64,000 nucleotides of DNA from Rhodocyclales bacterium (GTDB lineage Bacteria; Pseudomonadota; Gammaproteobacteria; Burkholderiales; Rhodocyclaceae). Positions within the stretch are counted from its first letter, which is position 1. Every line of letters starts with the position of its first letter. Below, piece by piece: positions 7,483 through 16,675 of the stretch. The notes under the pieces are model-generated. The model was given only the letters and a program-made list of their open reading frames with translations. It made no database searches and had not been told where the DNA came from. The stretch is from positions 1 to 64,000 of the forward strand of contig JAPLQX010000035.1 in the NCBI GenBank assembly GCA_026399435.1, in the 5' to 3' direction. The translations under genes and the position numbers were made by a program.

Positions 7483-9708
7483 TCATTTTGTTTCAAAAAC
7501 GGTGACGCCGTCCCAATTTTCTCCGGGCGGCTCCTTGCGCAGGTGCTCAACGCGCTTGACGTAAAGATCATAGAGATAGCGCGGCTTGATGCGCTGAAGA
7601 TTCATCAGCGTCACTTCCGACTTGTCCCAGTCCTGCGCCCGGTAGGCTCGCAAGGCCTGGTTCCAGAGCTTGATCTCGTCCATTTCCTCTTGCGAGACCT
7701 TGCCCTCTTCGCCAACCGGTTCATAAATGCCGACCGGGTCTGCCTTGCCCTTGACGCGCACGCGATCCAGTTCGCGGAAGACGAATTCCTTCTTCACCAA
7801 CTCGCGGGTGCCTTCGCCAACGATCATGCCAACTCCGTACTGCTTGGTAATGCCCTCAAGACGCGAGCCGAGGTTGACCGCGTCGCCCATCACCGTGTAG
7901 GACTGGCGCACCGGCGATCCCATATCGCCGACGGTCATCGGACCCGTATTCACGCCGACACCGATCTTGAGTTCAGGCCAGCCGCGGGCCACCAGGTCCT
8001 TGTTCAGTTCGTGCAGCGCGACATGCATTTCAAGCCCCGTGAGGACGGCATTCTTCGCATGTTCGGGATCGTCGACCGGCGCACCCCAGAAGGCCATGAT
8101 GGCGTCGCCGATGTATTTGTCCAGCGTCCCCCTGTGCTTGCGCACGATCAGGGTCATGGCGCCGAGATACTGGTTCATCAGGGTGGCCAACTCGTTTGGT
8201 TCCAGCCCTTCGGAAATCGTGGTGAATCCGCGTATATCGGAAAACAGCACGGTGAGTTCGGCCTTGCGTCCCGCCATGCTGTAGTTCTCAGGGTCGCGGC
8301 TCATCTCCTCAACCAGTTCCGGCGGCACGTACTGGCCGAACAATCCGGTCAACTGGCGCTTGGTTCGCGACTCGACGAAGTAGCCCCATGACATGTTCAT
8401 CGCATACAGAAGCACGATCGCGATCATGCCGTTGGCCAGCGGCAGAACGACATTGGAGACGTGCCAGAAGCTGAAATTCACGCTGAGCAGCAGCAGCATC
8501 ACGATGACGCCGACGATCGTCGCGCGCAGCGGCGACAGCATCGGCAGCAGGAAAGCCATCACGGCACCCGCAAGCAGCACCAGCATCACATCGGCGCCGA
8601 GAATATAGGGTGGCTTGTGCTTCACCACGCCATCCAGCATGCCCGCAATCAGATTGGCGTGGATTTCCACCCCGGGATATGCAGCCCCCACCGGCGTCGC
8701 CCGCAAGTCCATGAGTCCCGGCGCCGTGGTGCCGACGACCATCACGCGCCCGGCGAGTTTTTCCTTGGGAACCCGATCGTTGAGGACGTCGGTGATCGAA
8801 ATGAAAGGAAAGCTTCCCTGATAGCCGCGATAGGGAATCAGCGTCGCCGCATTTTCGTCCACCGGAATGCGCATCACCCCGCCACCGGCCGCCTTCAGAT
8901 CCAGCCACTCCATTCCCGCATAAGAGCCCGGCGAGCTTTCCGGATAGCCCGGAGTAATCGGTGGATTGCCAAGCAGATTACGCACCATCGCCAGAGCGAG
9001 GGATTCGTAGTACTGTCCTTTGTATTCGACCAGCAGGGGCACTCGACGCGAGATGCCATCCGGGTCTACCAGCGGGTTGAAATGCCCTGCACCAGCCGCC
9101 GCCTTCTGGAATTCGGGCAGATTGCCGCCATGACTGACCCATTGTGTAAAGCCAATATTGCGGCCACTAAAGGTGCCGGCCGGGAATACCGGTTCCGGAG
9201 CGGCGCCTGAACTTACGCCGCCTTCCTTGCTGGAAAAGTAGTAGCCGAGAATGACCGGTCGGTTCTTCAACGCTGCGGCGAAGCGCGCATCGTGATCAAG
9301 CTGGGGCCGCAACTCCCGCAGCGTCGATTGGAAGCCCGTGACATCCTTCAATTCCTTCTTCGCCAGGGACTCCAGCGACTTGAGGCCGGAACTTTCGTCA
9401 GGCTCGGCAAAGACCACGTCGAAGCCGACCAATTTGACTCCGTACTGATCGAACAGCTTCGTCATCAAGGTCGCCAACTTGTCGCGACCCCACGGCCACC
9501 GCCCCTGCTCGGCAAGCGACTTTTCGTCGATGTCGAGAATCACCACGCGCTCGTCAAGGCCTTGCGGCATCGTCAGGCGCACTTTCACGTCATAGATGAG
9601 CGCGTCCAGTGTATTGATGAAAGGAATCTGGTAAATGCGCGCCGAATGGCCGAGCAGGACCAGAAGAATCAGAAATCCAAGTACGTAACGGGGAAGATAC
9701 TGTTTCAA
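7483..9708 (-). CDS. CHASE2-domain class III adenylate cyclase
   Basis: 741 aa. An N-terminal membrane helix (YVLGFLILLVLLGHSARIY) is followed by a periplasmic CHASE2 sensor to about residue 350 (ERVVILDIDEKSLAEQGRWPW, the typical CHASE2 opening). About three membrane helices come next, then a class III cyclase domain (about 470-650). Both metal aspartates are present (LFSDIRGFT and KYIGDAIMAFWG), as are the adenine-type lysine and aspartate (DKYIGD; YTVMGDAVN) and the N/R transition-state residues (NLGSRLE). It should therefore be active and make cAMP. The C-terminal ~70 residues look TPR-like. Third from the promoter-proximal kinase gene in the operon, with 30 bases after the FHA gene. A 121-base gap to the phosphodiesterase start shows no clear terminator. 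Confidence 0.93.
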   Translation of the reverse strand: MKQYLPRYVLGFLILLVLLGHSARIYQIPFINTLDALIYDVKVRLTMPQGLDERVVILDIDEKSLAEQGRWPWGRDKLATLMTKLFDQYGVKLVGFDVVFAEPDESSGLKSLESLAKKELKDVTGFQSTLRELRPQLDHDARFAAALKNRPVILGYYFSSKEGGVSSGAAPEPVFPAGTFSGRNIGFTQWVSHGGNLPEFQKAAAGAGHFNPLVDPDGISRRVPLLVEYKGQYYESLALAMVRNLLGNPPITPGYPESSPGSYAGMEWLDLKAAGGGVMRIPVDENAATLIPYRGYQGSFPFISITDVLNDRVPKEKLAGRVMVVGTTAPGLMDLRATPVGAAYPGVEIHANLIAGMLDGVVKHKPPYILGADVMLVLLAGAVMAFLLPMLSPLRATIVGVIVMLLLLSVNFSFWHVSNVVLPLANGMIAIVLLYAMNMSWGYFVESRTKRQLTGLFGQYVPPELVEEMSRDPENYSMAGRKAELTVLFSDIRGFTTISEGLEPNELATLMNQYLGAMTLIVRKHRGTLDKYIGDAIMAFWGAPVDDPEHAKNAVLTGLEMHVALHELNKDLVARGWPELKIGVGVNTGPMTVGDMGSPVRQSYTVMGDAVNLGSRLEGITKQYGVGMIVGEGTRELVKKEFVFRELDRVRVKGKADPVGIYEPVGEEGKVSQEEMDEIKLWNQALRAYRAQDWDKSEVTLMNLQRIKPRYLYDLYVKRVEHLRKEPPGENWDGVTVFETK

Positions 9709-9738
9709 GAGATCTCCGTGATTGCGTTTTCTTCTGCC

Positions 9739-10500
9739 TCAGCTCTTCAGGAAGAATTCCATCTTGGTGCCGGCCAATTCGATTACGTCGTGGTCCGCCA
9801 ACTGATGCGCCTGAGTCCCGATCGCCGAGCCATTGACCGCCGGAAAGTTGGCACCTTCCACATGGGTAATGAAGTAGCCATGCGGACGACGCGCGATGAC
9901 CGCCACCTGGACGCCGGGCTTTCCCAACGTGGTAAGCGTCTTGGTCAACTCCATCTCCTTGCCGGCATTGCCGCCGGAAAGTATCTGTATTGCCCCCAAG
10001 GGCAGCGCAGGCGCCGGCGCCGCCGCTGGCGGTTGTTGCGGGGCCATGCCCGGTGAGGTTGATAGGTGAGCCGGCGCGGCAGGACTCGGAGCCGCCGCAG
10101 GAGCAGCGGGCGCAGCGGAAGCGGAGGGGGCAGGTTGAGTCGCTGGCTTTTGCGCGGCACCCGGGCGCAGGATCATGGTTTTCTCGAAATCCGCACTTGA
10201 CGTCTGCTGTGGAACCTCGCTGACATACTTCAGCTTGTACTTGCCCAGTTCAACCGTGTCGCCATTCTGCAGGAAGTGCTTCTTGACCGACTGGCCGTTG
10301 ACGAAGGTGCCGTTGGTGCTGCCCAAATCTTCCAGAAAGGAATCATTGAGGATCGTGATCACCACCGCGTGTTCGCCGGAAATCGCCAGATTGTCGATCT
10401 GGATGTCATTGTGCGGCTTGCGACCGATCGTGGTGCGCTCCTTGGTCAAGGGAATCTCCTTGAGCATCGTGGTTTCCATGCTGAGTATGAGCTTAGCCAT
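9739..10500 (-). CDS. FHA-domain protein with Ala/Pro linker and second degenerate FHA-like domain
   Basis: 253 aa, no signal peptide or membrane helix. The N-terminal FHA domain (about 20-95) has all the phosphothreonine-binding landmarks: IGRKPHNDI, SGEHAVV, and LGSTNGTFVNG. A linker of about 50 residues is almost only Ala and Pro. The last ~85 residues (AIQILSGGNAGKEMEL, then VNGSAIG) keep an FHA-like beta outline but lack the R/S/H binding residues. Predicted reader of proteins phosphorylated by the operon's Ser/Thr kinase, possibly an adaptor that brings a phosphoprotein to a second partner. It follows the PP2C gene by 33 bases. Confidence 0.9.
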   Translation of the reverse strand: MAKLILSMETTMLKEIPLTKERTTIGRKPHNDIQIDNLAISGEHAVVITILNDSFLEDLGSTNGTFVNGQSVKKHFLQNGDTVELGKYKLKYVSEVPQQTSSADFEKTMILRPGAAQKPATQPAPSASAAPAAPAAAPSPAAPAHLSTSPGMAPQQPPAAAPAPALPLGAIQILSGGNAGKEMELTKTLTTLGKPGVQVAVIARRPHGYFITHVEGANFPAVNGSAIGTQAHQLADHDVIELAGTKMEFFLKS

Positions 10501-10533
10501 TGTTGTCGTCCTTCGAGGTCACTGAGCGCTGCA

Positions 10534-11355
10534 TTACTTGAACCAAGCCAGGAAACGAGCCCACCAGCCGCGCGCGGCCGGGTATTCGCCCTTCACCTTG
10601 ACCAGGATTACCGAAACATTGTCGCGGCCACCGTTGTCGTTGGCCATCTGCACCAACTGCATCGCACACAACTCCAGATTGGCCGACAGAGCGCCCAGAG
10701 TCATGGCTATTTCGTCGTCCTCAACCATGTCGTTGAGGCCGTCAGAACAGAACAAATAGACGTCACCGGGCAATACCTCATGGTCGTGTATCTCTGCCTC
10801 TACTTCAGGATCAATGCCGACGGCACGGGTGACCAGATTCTTGTTCTGCGAATGGCGTGCCTGCTCGAGCGTGATGATGCCGGCGTCGATCTGCTCCTGC
10901 AGCAGTGAATGATCGCGCGTGACCTGCTCAAACGTCTCGCCTCGCATACGGTAAAGCCGGGAATCACCGATGTGGCCGACAGTGACGCGGTTATCGTGAA
11001 AAATGCCGACCACCAGTGTCGTCCCCATTCCGGCGCACTGCGGCTCGTTCAGAGCCTTCTGATAAATCGCGGCATTGACGTGGGCCATTTCCTTCTGGAG
11101 CGAGACATGCGCCCAGGACTTGCCAGAAGGCTCCTTGCTGCTCGGTTCACGCTCGATAAAGGCCTTTTCCAGTTCAGTGCCAAGCAGCGACGTGGCTATG
11201 CCGCTGGCCACCTCGCCTGCGTTGTAGCCGCCCATGCCGTCGGCCAGCACGGCAAACCCGCGCAGCGGATTGGCCATGACCGAGTCTTCGTTGTTCGAGC
11301 GCACCATACCCGGATCGCTGCGGGTGACAATCTCCAGAACGGCAGTCATATCCAT
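10534..11355 (-). CDS. PP2C-family Ser/Thr protein phosphatase
   Basis: 273 aa from the ATG at 11355, chosen because a GAGGA ribosome-binding site precedes it by 8 bases; the frame also extends to 11370. Metal-binding motifs of the PPM family are present: RSNNEDSV near the start, VLADGMGGYNAGE, VGHIGDSRLY, CSDGLNDMVED and GGRDNVSVI. The size equals the stand-alone bacterial PP2C (Stp1/PrpC type). It begins 11 bases after the kinase gene, so the kinase and its likely cognate phosphatase are co-translated. Predicted to reverse kinase-dependent phosphorylation in the cytoplasm. Confidence 0.95.
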   Translation of the reverse strand: MDMTAVLEIVTRSDPGMVRSNNEDSVMANPLRGFAVLADGMGGYNAGEVASGIATSLLGTELEKAFIEREPSSKEPSGKSWAHVSLQKEMAHVNAAIYQKALNEPQCAGMGTTLVVGIFHDNRVTVGHIGDSRLYRMRGETFEQVTRDHSLLQEQIDAGIITLEQARHSQNKNLVTRAVGIDPEVEAEIHDHEVLPGDVYLFCSDGLNDMVEDDEIAMTLGALSANLELCAMQLVQMANDNGGRDNVSVILVKVKGEYPAARGWWARFLAWFK

Positions 11356-11366
11356 GGATCGGGTCC

Positions 11367-14036
11367 TCAAATGCTGATATCGACGCCGGAGTCATCGGCG
11401 GCGGCACCGGTGCCGGTGCTGTTCATCGCCATGCAGGTGCGAATATCCCGGGCGAATTCCGCACCGGTCTGATAGCGCGTGTCGGGATCCTTGGTCATCG
11501 CCTTGTCGATGATCGCCAGCAGGCAGTCCGGCAGATCGGGATTGATGCTGCGAATGTCCGGATGCGGCTCATTCGCGATGCGGAACATCAGTTGCGCCAT
11601 GGAATCGCCCTCGAAAGGCAGCTTGCCGCAGGACATCTGGTACAACATTACACCCAGCGAAAACAGGTCCGAACGGCCGTCGATCTTCTTGCCGGCCAGT
11701 TGCTCCGGCGACATGTAGCTCGGCGTGCCCAGCACCATACCTGTCTTGGTCTTTGACGAATCCGTAATCCGCGCGATGCCGAAGTCGGTCACCTTGACCT
11801 GGTCGGACTCCGGCTCGTACATGATGTTCGCCGGCTTGATATCGCGATGCACGACATTGTTTTCGTGCGCGTAGGACAGCGCATCGGCAACCCGTGCGAC
11901 GATGCTCATGACGCGCGGCAAAGGCATCAGATTTCCCGGCTTGGAATACGGCACCAGATCCTTGCCCTTGAGAAACTCCATCGCGATGTAGGCCAGATCG
12001 TGCTCCTCGCCGGCATCGAACATGGTGACGATGTTGGCGTGATTGAGGCGCCCGGCGGTTTCGGCCTCGCGGAAGAATCTTTCCTTGACCTCGACCAGTT
12101 CGTCGGCCTCGAACTCCTGCGACAGCGCCATGGTCTTGATCGCCACGATACGATTGATCTTCGGATCGCGGCCCAGATAGACCACACCCATCGCCCCCTT
12201 GCCCAGTTCCTTCTCGATTTCGTAGCGCCCCAGCATCGGCTTTTCCACATTGCCTGCCGTGTCAATCAGGCTGGCGTTGCTGCGCCCTCCGCTGCCGCCG
12301 CCGAGAATCACGGTTTCCGAAAGCTGCTTGGCGCGGTTCACGCGGGTTTCGATATCGCGAAACTTCGGGTTGAAATCGACGATGTAGCGGAACACCGCCT
12401 CGGCCTTGTTGAACTGGCGTTTGCGTTCGAAATCGAGCGCCAGGTTGTACATGTTCTCCATCAACTGCTCGTCCATCGGGCACTTGCGGAATTTGTCGAA
12501 GGCCATGTCGAGTTGGCCCTGGCCCTGGAAGGCGAGACCCAGCATGCGGTTGGATTCCGCCGAATCGGCATCGGACTTTTCCTTGCCGCGTTCGGAAACC
12601 AGAAAGCGCTTGGTGGTCAGCAGCAAATGGCCGACCAGCAGCAGCGTTGCCGGGACCATCAACTGAATCCACATCAGTTGTGTCGTCATCAGCACAAAAT
12701 GAATGGTGATCAATGCCACCAGCAGGCCCGCGGTAATCCCTGCGGCCATGCCGGCCTTGATCCGTGGCAGCAGGCCGATCAGGTAAGCCGCGATCAGCAG
12801 GAATACCAGCCTTTCGACCCAGATGCCCCACGTCGGCGCGACGAAGAAGTGCTCCGACAACAGGCTGGACACCGCATGCGCCTGCATCAGCACGGCAGGC
12901 ATGGCCGGGTTGATCGGGGTGACGAACACGCTGCCTACCGAAGAAGACGTCGGCCCGATCAGGACGATCTTGTCGCGGTACTTCTCGTAGGGAATCTTGC
13001 CGCTCTTGACGTCGAAGAACGAATCGATCTGGAAGGCCGGGCTGCCGTCACGGTCCTTGTAGTAGAAAGTCAGCATCCGTGTATCGACGTCGGTGCCGAT
13101 CTTGAGCTTGCCCAGCTTGACCGATTCGCCGGCCGTCACCTGTATGTCCGCCACGGTCAGGTTGTGGCTCTTCGCCGCCACCAGCAGGGACAGGGAAGGA
13201 TAGGCCTGATCGAAGTGTGCCAGCACCAGGGGCTCGGTGCGGATCGCGCCATCCACGTCCGCGATCACGTTCAAATGACCGATGGCAGTCGCCACCTTGC
13301 CCAGCGGCTCGATCACGCCCGCATCGACGCCGAGAGTCGGCCAGGGCGGCGCCTCTGCGGCGCCCGAAAGCTTCACCGCATTCTTCTTCACGTAATCGGG
13401 CAGTTCCTTGTCCGGACGTCCGCGCGGCTCGCCCAGCACGAACAGCATCGGCAACGCGACGTTGCCCGCCTTGGCGAAGGCGTCGGCCAGGCGGCGGTCG
13501 GTATTCAGCTTCTGGTCCGCCTCGAGCAGTATCGACTCGATCTGCGGGCAGGACGAAGGCGCAGGAGGCGCGGGCGGAGCAACTTCGGCGGGCGCCGGAG
13601 CGGGAACTGCTGCAGTTTGACCGGGCGCAGGCGCTACAGGCGCTGCGGATGTTGCGGCGACGGCCACCGTCGAAGGCAAGGTCACGCCGCAGGTTTCAAT
13701 CAACTTGTTGATGTACACCAAACCCTGATCGCGCTGCGGCTCGGAGTAGAAGACGGTGGTCGCGATCACCTTGGCTTTGGCGGTAGCCAGCTTGTCGACC
13801 ATGTCCGCCATGATCTCGCGCGACCAGGGCCAGCGACCGATGTTGTCAAGGCTGGGCTTGTCGATCGCAATGACTGCAACCTTGTCCGAGGGGGTGCGCG
13901 ACGCGGCTGCCACACCCATGTCATAGGCCTTGCGCTCCAGGCCCTGCAACAACTCGCCATTGCCCAGGATCAGCACGACAACGCTGACCGCAACACCGAA
14001 GAACCAGTCACTCTTCCAGAAGTCTGCCTTCTTCAT
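11367..14036 (-). CDS. CHASE2-domain Ser/Thr protein kinase with TPR-like segment
   Basis: 889 aa from the ATG at 14036 (MKKADFWKSDWFFGV); the longer frame to 14087 adds residues with no family look. A membrane helix precedes a CHASE2 sensor (DKVAVIAIDKPSLDNIGRWP) carrying an unusual Ala/Pro-rich insertion of about 45 residues near residue 125-170. About three membrane helices end near residue 490. A TPR-like stretch follows (MLGLAFQGQGQLDMAFDKF), then a C-terminal Hanks-type kinase: GKGAMGVVYLG, AIK, HRDIKPANIM, DFGIA, GTPSYMSPEQ. All catalytic residues are present. First gene of the operon, downstream of a good promoter. Its CHASE2 resembles that of the operon's cyclase in layout, suggesting the two respond to related periplasmic cues (inference). 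Confidence 0.94.
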   Translation of the reverse strand: MKKADFWKSDWFFGVAVSVVVLILGNGELLQGLERKAYDMGVAAASRTPSDKVAVIAIDKPSLDNIGRWPWSREIMADMVDKLATAKAKVIATTVFYSEPQRDQGLVYINKLIETCGVTLPSTVAVAATSAAPVAPAPGQTAAVPAPAPAEVAPPAPPAPSSCPQIESILLEADQKLNTDRRLADAFAKAGNVALPMLFVLGEPRGRPDKELPDYVKKNAVKLSGAAEAPPWPTLGVDAGVIEPLGKVATAIGHLNVIADVDGAIRTEPLVLAHFDQAYPSLSLLVAAKSHNLTVADIQVTAGESVKLGKLKIGTDVDTRMLTFYYKDRDGSPAFQIDSFFDVKSGKIPYEKYRDKIVLIGPTSSSVGSVFVTPINPAMPAVLMQAHAVSSLLSEHFFVAPTWGIWVERLVFLLIAAYLIGLLPRIKAGMAAGITAGLLVALITIHFVLMTTQLMWIQLMVPATLLLVGHLLLTTKRFLVSERGKEKSDADSAESNRMLGLAFQGQGQLDMAFDKFRKCPMDEQLMENMYNLALDFERKRQFNKAEAVFRYIVDFNPKFRDIETRVNRAKQLSETVILGGGSGGRSNASLIDTAGNVEKPMLGRYEIEKELGKGAMGVVYLGRDPKINRIVAIKTMALSQEFEADELVEVKERFFREAETAGRLNHANIVTMFDAGEEHDLAYIAMEFLKGKDLVPYSKPGNLMPLPRVMSIVARVADALSYAHENNVVHRDIKPANIMYEPESDQVKVTDFGIARITDSSKTKTGMVLGTPSYMSPEQLAGKKIDGRSDLFSLGVMLYQMSCGKLPFEGDSMAQLMFRIANEPHPDIRSINPDLPDCLLAIIDKAMTKDPDTRYQTGAEFARDIRTCMAMNSTGTGAAADDSGVDISI

Positions 14037-14087
14037 CGGTCGCAACCCTGTGTGAGAGCCCCCATTAAAACAGGACAATAAACGCAA

Positions 14088-14116
14088 TTCTTACAGTCCT
14101 GCATCAACTCCGTCAA
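14088..14116 (-). promoter_or_regulatory. Candidate sigma-70 promoter of the signalling operon
   Basis: Read on the minus strand: a -35 element TTGACG (14111-14116), a 17-base spacer, and a -10 element TAAGAA (14088-14093), which overlaps AAGAAT one base on. It lies about 50 bases upstream of the kinase start and downstream of the sucCD terminator, exactly where an operon promoter is needed. The -35 is near consensus; the -10 is moderate. Confidence 0.5.
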
Positions 14117-14171
14117 TCAATTTCATGACATTGGCCCTCGGTTGCCCGGCCATATTGGCATTCTATGCGCA

Positions 14172-14207
14172 AAAAAGCCGCCCCGGCTTGCACCGGCGCG
14201 GCTTTTT
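14172..14207 (-). terminator. Rho-independent terminator after sucCD
   Basis: A perfect 10-base-pair inverted repeat (AAAAAGCCGC ... GCGGCTTTTT) with a 16-base loop. On either strand it gives a GC stem ending in a T-run, so it can act in both directions. It lies 88 bases beyond the sucD stop and before the kinase-operon promoter, separating the two same-strand transcription units. Confidence 0.85.
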
Positions 14208-14294
14208 GGCGTGTCGCGAACGCCGACTTCATGCTACGGCCGCTGCGCTTAACGCCGATGACGCCGGCGTTAGCCTCCACTGAAACTTCGTTTG

Positions 14295-15191
14295 CTACTT
14301 CAGCAGCGCCTTGAGCAGCTTGGCCATTTCCGACGGATTGCGCGTCACCGTGAAGCCGCATTCCTCCATGATCGCGAGCTTCGCGTCGGCCGTATCGGCA
14401 CCGCCGGAAATCAGCGCGCCGGCATGTCCCATGCGCTTGCCGGCCGGCGCCGTAACCCCGGCGATAAAACCGACAATGGGCTTCTTCATGTTGGCCTTGC
14501 ACCACACCGCCGCTTCGGCTTCATCCGGGCCGCCGATTTCGCCGATCATGATCACCGCATCGGTGTCCGGATCGTCATTGAAGGCGCGCATGATGTCGAT
14601 ATGCTTGAGGCCGTTGATCGGATCGCCGCCGATGCCCACGGCGGTGGATTGGCCCAGCCCGATTTCGGTGAGCTGCGCCACGGCTTCGTAAGTCAGCGTG
14701 CCCGAGCGCGAAACCACGCCGATGCGCCCCTTGCGGTGAATGTGGCCGGGCATGATGCCGATCTTGATTTCGTCCGGCGTGATGAGGCCCGGGCAATTGG
14801 GGCCGAGCAGCAGCGTCTTCTTGCCGCCCTTGGCTTCCTTCGCCTTCATCTTGTTGCGCACGATCAGCATGTCCCGCACCGGGATGCCTTCGGTGATGCA
14901 GATCGCCAGGTCGAGGTCGGCTTCGCAGGCTTCCCAGATCGCGTCGGCGGCACCGGCGGGCGGCACGTAGATCACGGAAACCGTGGCGCCGGTCTGCGCC
15001 TTGGCTTCCTTGACCGAGGCGAAGATCGGGATGTCGAAAATCTTCTCGCCGGCCTTCTTCGGATTCACGCCGGCGACGAAGCAATTCTTGCCGTTGGCGT
15101 ATTCTTGGCACTTTTCGGTGTGAAACTGGCCCGTCTTCCCGGTGATGCCCTGGGTGATGACTTTGGTGTCTTTGTTGATCAAGATGGACAT
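14295..15191 (-). CDS. sucD: Succinate-CoA ligase (ADP-forming) subunit alpha
   Basis: 298 aa. Forms succinyl-CoA synthetase with SucC in the TCA cycle, making succinate and ATP from succinyl-CoA. The N-terminal CoA-binding Rossmann fold has the [13 protein letters not shown] loop. The phosphohistidine region is [13 protein letters not shown], with [14 protein letters not shown] and the conserved [10 protein letters not shown] at the C-terminal part (the H in this motif is the phosphorylated histidine). Starts 9 bases after sucC, so it is co-transcribed with it. Ordinary length for the family. Confidence 0.97.
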   Translation of the reverse strand: MSILINKDTKVITQGITGKTGQFHTEKCQEYANGKNCFVAGVNPKKAGEKIFDIPIFASVKEAKAQTGATVSVIYVPPAGAADAIWEACEADLDLAICITEGIPVRDMLIVRNKMKAKEAKGGKKTLLLGPNCPGLITPDEIKIGIMPGHIHRKGRIGVVSRSGTLTYEAVAQLTEIGLGQSTAVGIGGDPINGLKHIDIMRAFNDDPDTDAVIMIGEIGGPDEAEAAVWCKANMKKPIVGFIAGVTAPAGKRMGHAGALISGGADTADAKLAIMEECGFTVTRNPSEMAKLLKALLK

Positions 15192-15200
15192 AGTGGTTCC

Positions 15201-16361
15201 TTACTTGACGGCGGCGACAATTTTCGTCGCAGCGTCGGCCATGGTGTCGGCGGAAATGATCGGCAGGCCGGACTCCTTGAGGATCTTCTTGCCGAGGTCT
15301 TCGTTGGTACCCTTCATGCGCACCACCAGCGGCACGCTGATGTGGGTTTCCTTGGCCGCGGCAACAACGCCCGCGGCAATCGTGTCGCATTTCATGATGC
15401 CGCCGAAAATATTGACCAGAATGCCCTTGACCTTGGGATTCTTCAGCATGATCTTGAAGGCTTCGGTGACCTTCTCGGTGGTCGCGCCACCACCGACGTC
15501 GAGGAAGTTGGCCGGCTCGGCGCCGAACAGCTTGATGGTATCCATGGTCGCCATCGCCAGACCCGCGCCATTCACCAGACAGCCGATGTTGCCATCGAGC
15601 GAGATGTAAGCCAGATCATGTTTCGACGCCTCGATTTCATCGGCGTCCTCTTCATCGAGGTCGCGGTAGGCAACGATCTCCGGGTGACGGAACAGCGAGT
15701 TGGAGTCGAAGTTGAACTTGGCGTCGAGCGCCTTGATGCCGCCATTACCCTCGAGGATCAGCGGATTGATTTCGGCCAGGGACGCATCGGTTTCCATGTA
15801 GCAGGTGTAGAGCTTCTTGAAGGTATCCACTGCCTGCGCCAGTGAGCCGGCCGGCACGCCGATGCCCCTGGCCAGTTCGGTCGCCTGCGCATCGGTAAGC
15901 CCGGCCAGCGGATCGACGAAGACCTTGATGATCTTCTCCGGAGTCTTGTGCGCGACTTCCTCGATGTCCATGCCGCCCTCCGAGGAGGCCATCATGGCGA
16001 CCTTCTGCGTGGCGCGGTCGGTCAACGCGGCAACGTAGTATTCCTTCTTGATGTCGGCGCCTTCCTCGATCAGCAGACGCCGCACTTTCTGGCCCTCGGG
16101 GCCGGTCTGGTGCGTCGTGAGCTGCATGCCAAGAATGGCTTTCGCATAAATTCTGAGTTCGTCGGGATTCTTGGCAACCTTTACGCCACCTCCCTTGCCG
16201 CGTCCGCCGGCATGGATCTGGGCCTTGACCACCCAAACTTTGCCACCGAGCGTCTCTGCCGCCTTCACCGCCTCGTCGACGGAGAAACAGGGGATGCCGC
16301 GCGGGGTAGTCACGCCGAATTTTTTCAGGATTTCCTTGCCCTGATATTCGTGGATCTTCAT
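15201..16361 (-). CDS. sucC: Succinate-CoA ligase (ADP-forming) subunit beta
   Basis: 386 aa, starting at the ATG at 16361 ([17 protein letters not shown], the invariant SucC start) with AAGGAAG as ribosome-binding site. The open frame extends upstream to 16550, but that extension has no family similarity. ATP-grasp domain with [17 protein letters not shown]-terminal ligase domain with [11 protein letters not shown] and [11 protein letters not shown]. It supplies the nucleotide-binding half of succinyl-CoA synthetase. In many Betaproteobacteria sucCD are paired as here. Confidence 0.97.
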   Translation of the reverse strand: MKIHEYQGKEILKKFGVTTPRGIPCFSVDEAVKAAETLGGKVWVVKAQIHAGGRGKGGGVKVAKNPDELRIYAKAILGMQLTTHQTGPEGQKVRRLLIEEGADIKKEYYVAALTDRATQKVAMMASSEGGMDIEEVAHKTPEKIIKVFVDPLAGLTDAQATELARGIGVPAGSLAQAVDTFKKLYTCYMETDASLAEINPLILEGNGGIKALDAKFNFDSNSLFRHPEIVAYRDLDEEDADEIEASKHDLAYISLDGNIGCLVNGAGLAMATMDTIKLFGAEPANFLDVGGGATTEKVTEAFKIMLKNPKVKGILVNIFGGIMKCDTIAAGVVAAAKETHISVPLVVRMKGTNEDLGKKILKESGLPIISADTMADAATKIVAAVK

Positions 16362-16675
16362 GCGTCTTCCTTGTTGTATATGGTGCGTTGATTTGGAGCC
16401 GACATTTATCCATGCAGGGTTTGTCGGTCTTGTTGCAGCGAAAACGGCACCCACCCTCCCGCGGGGCCGTCTCCGAAGTGATTGTGCATCGCCGCAAGGA
16501 TAGAAGAAGCAGCCATGGGGCGCGGTTGTTGCGGCGCGAAATACTACCATAAGCTCACTTAATCGAAGCTTACAGACCTCCGCTTCGGCATTGTGAGTTC
16601 ACGGGCAGGCAGCCTGCATAATGAAGCCGTTGAAGTTCCCGATAACTCAGGACTCTTCACCTGCCGGAGATCCCG
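16362..16675. other. Intergenic region upstream of sucC and the glpK remnant
   Basis: This 314-base stretch separates the divergent sucC and glpK remnant. No gene is convincing in it. It should hold the sucCD promoter, but no strong -35/-10 pair was found. A six-base inverted repeat, TAAGCT ... AGCTTA, with an 11-base centre around 16552-16574 could be a regulator site; support is weak. Confidence 0.4.

Noticed and set aside
11847-14081. 744-codon open frame on the plus strand
   Set aside because: Fully antisense to the CHASE2 kinase, whose catalytic motifs are all intact; the opposite translation shows no domain.
16362-16550. N-terminal extension of sucC
   Set aside because: The canonical SucC start is at 16361 with a good ribosome-binding site; the upstream residues match nothing.
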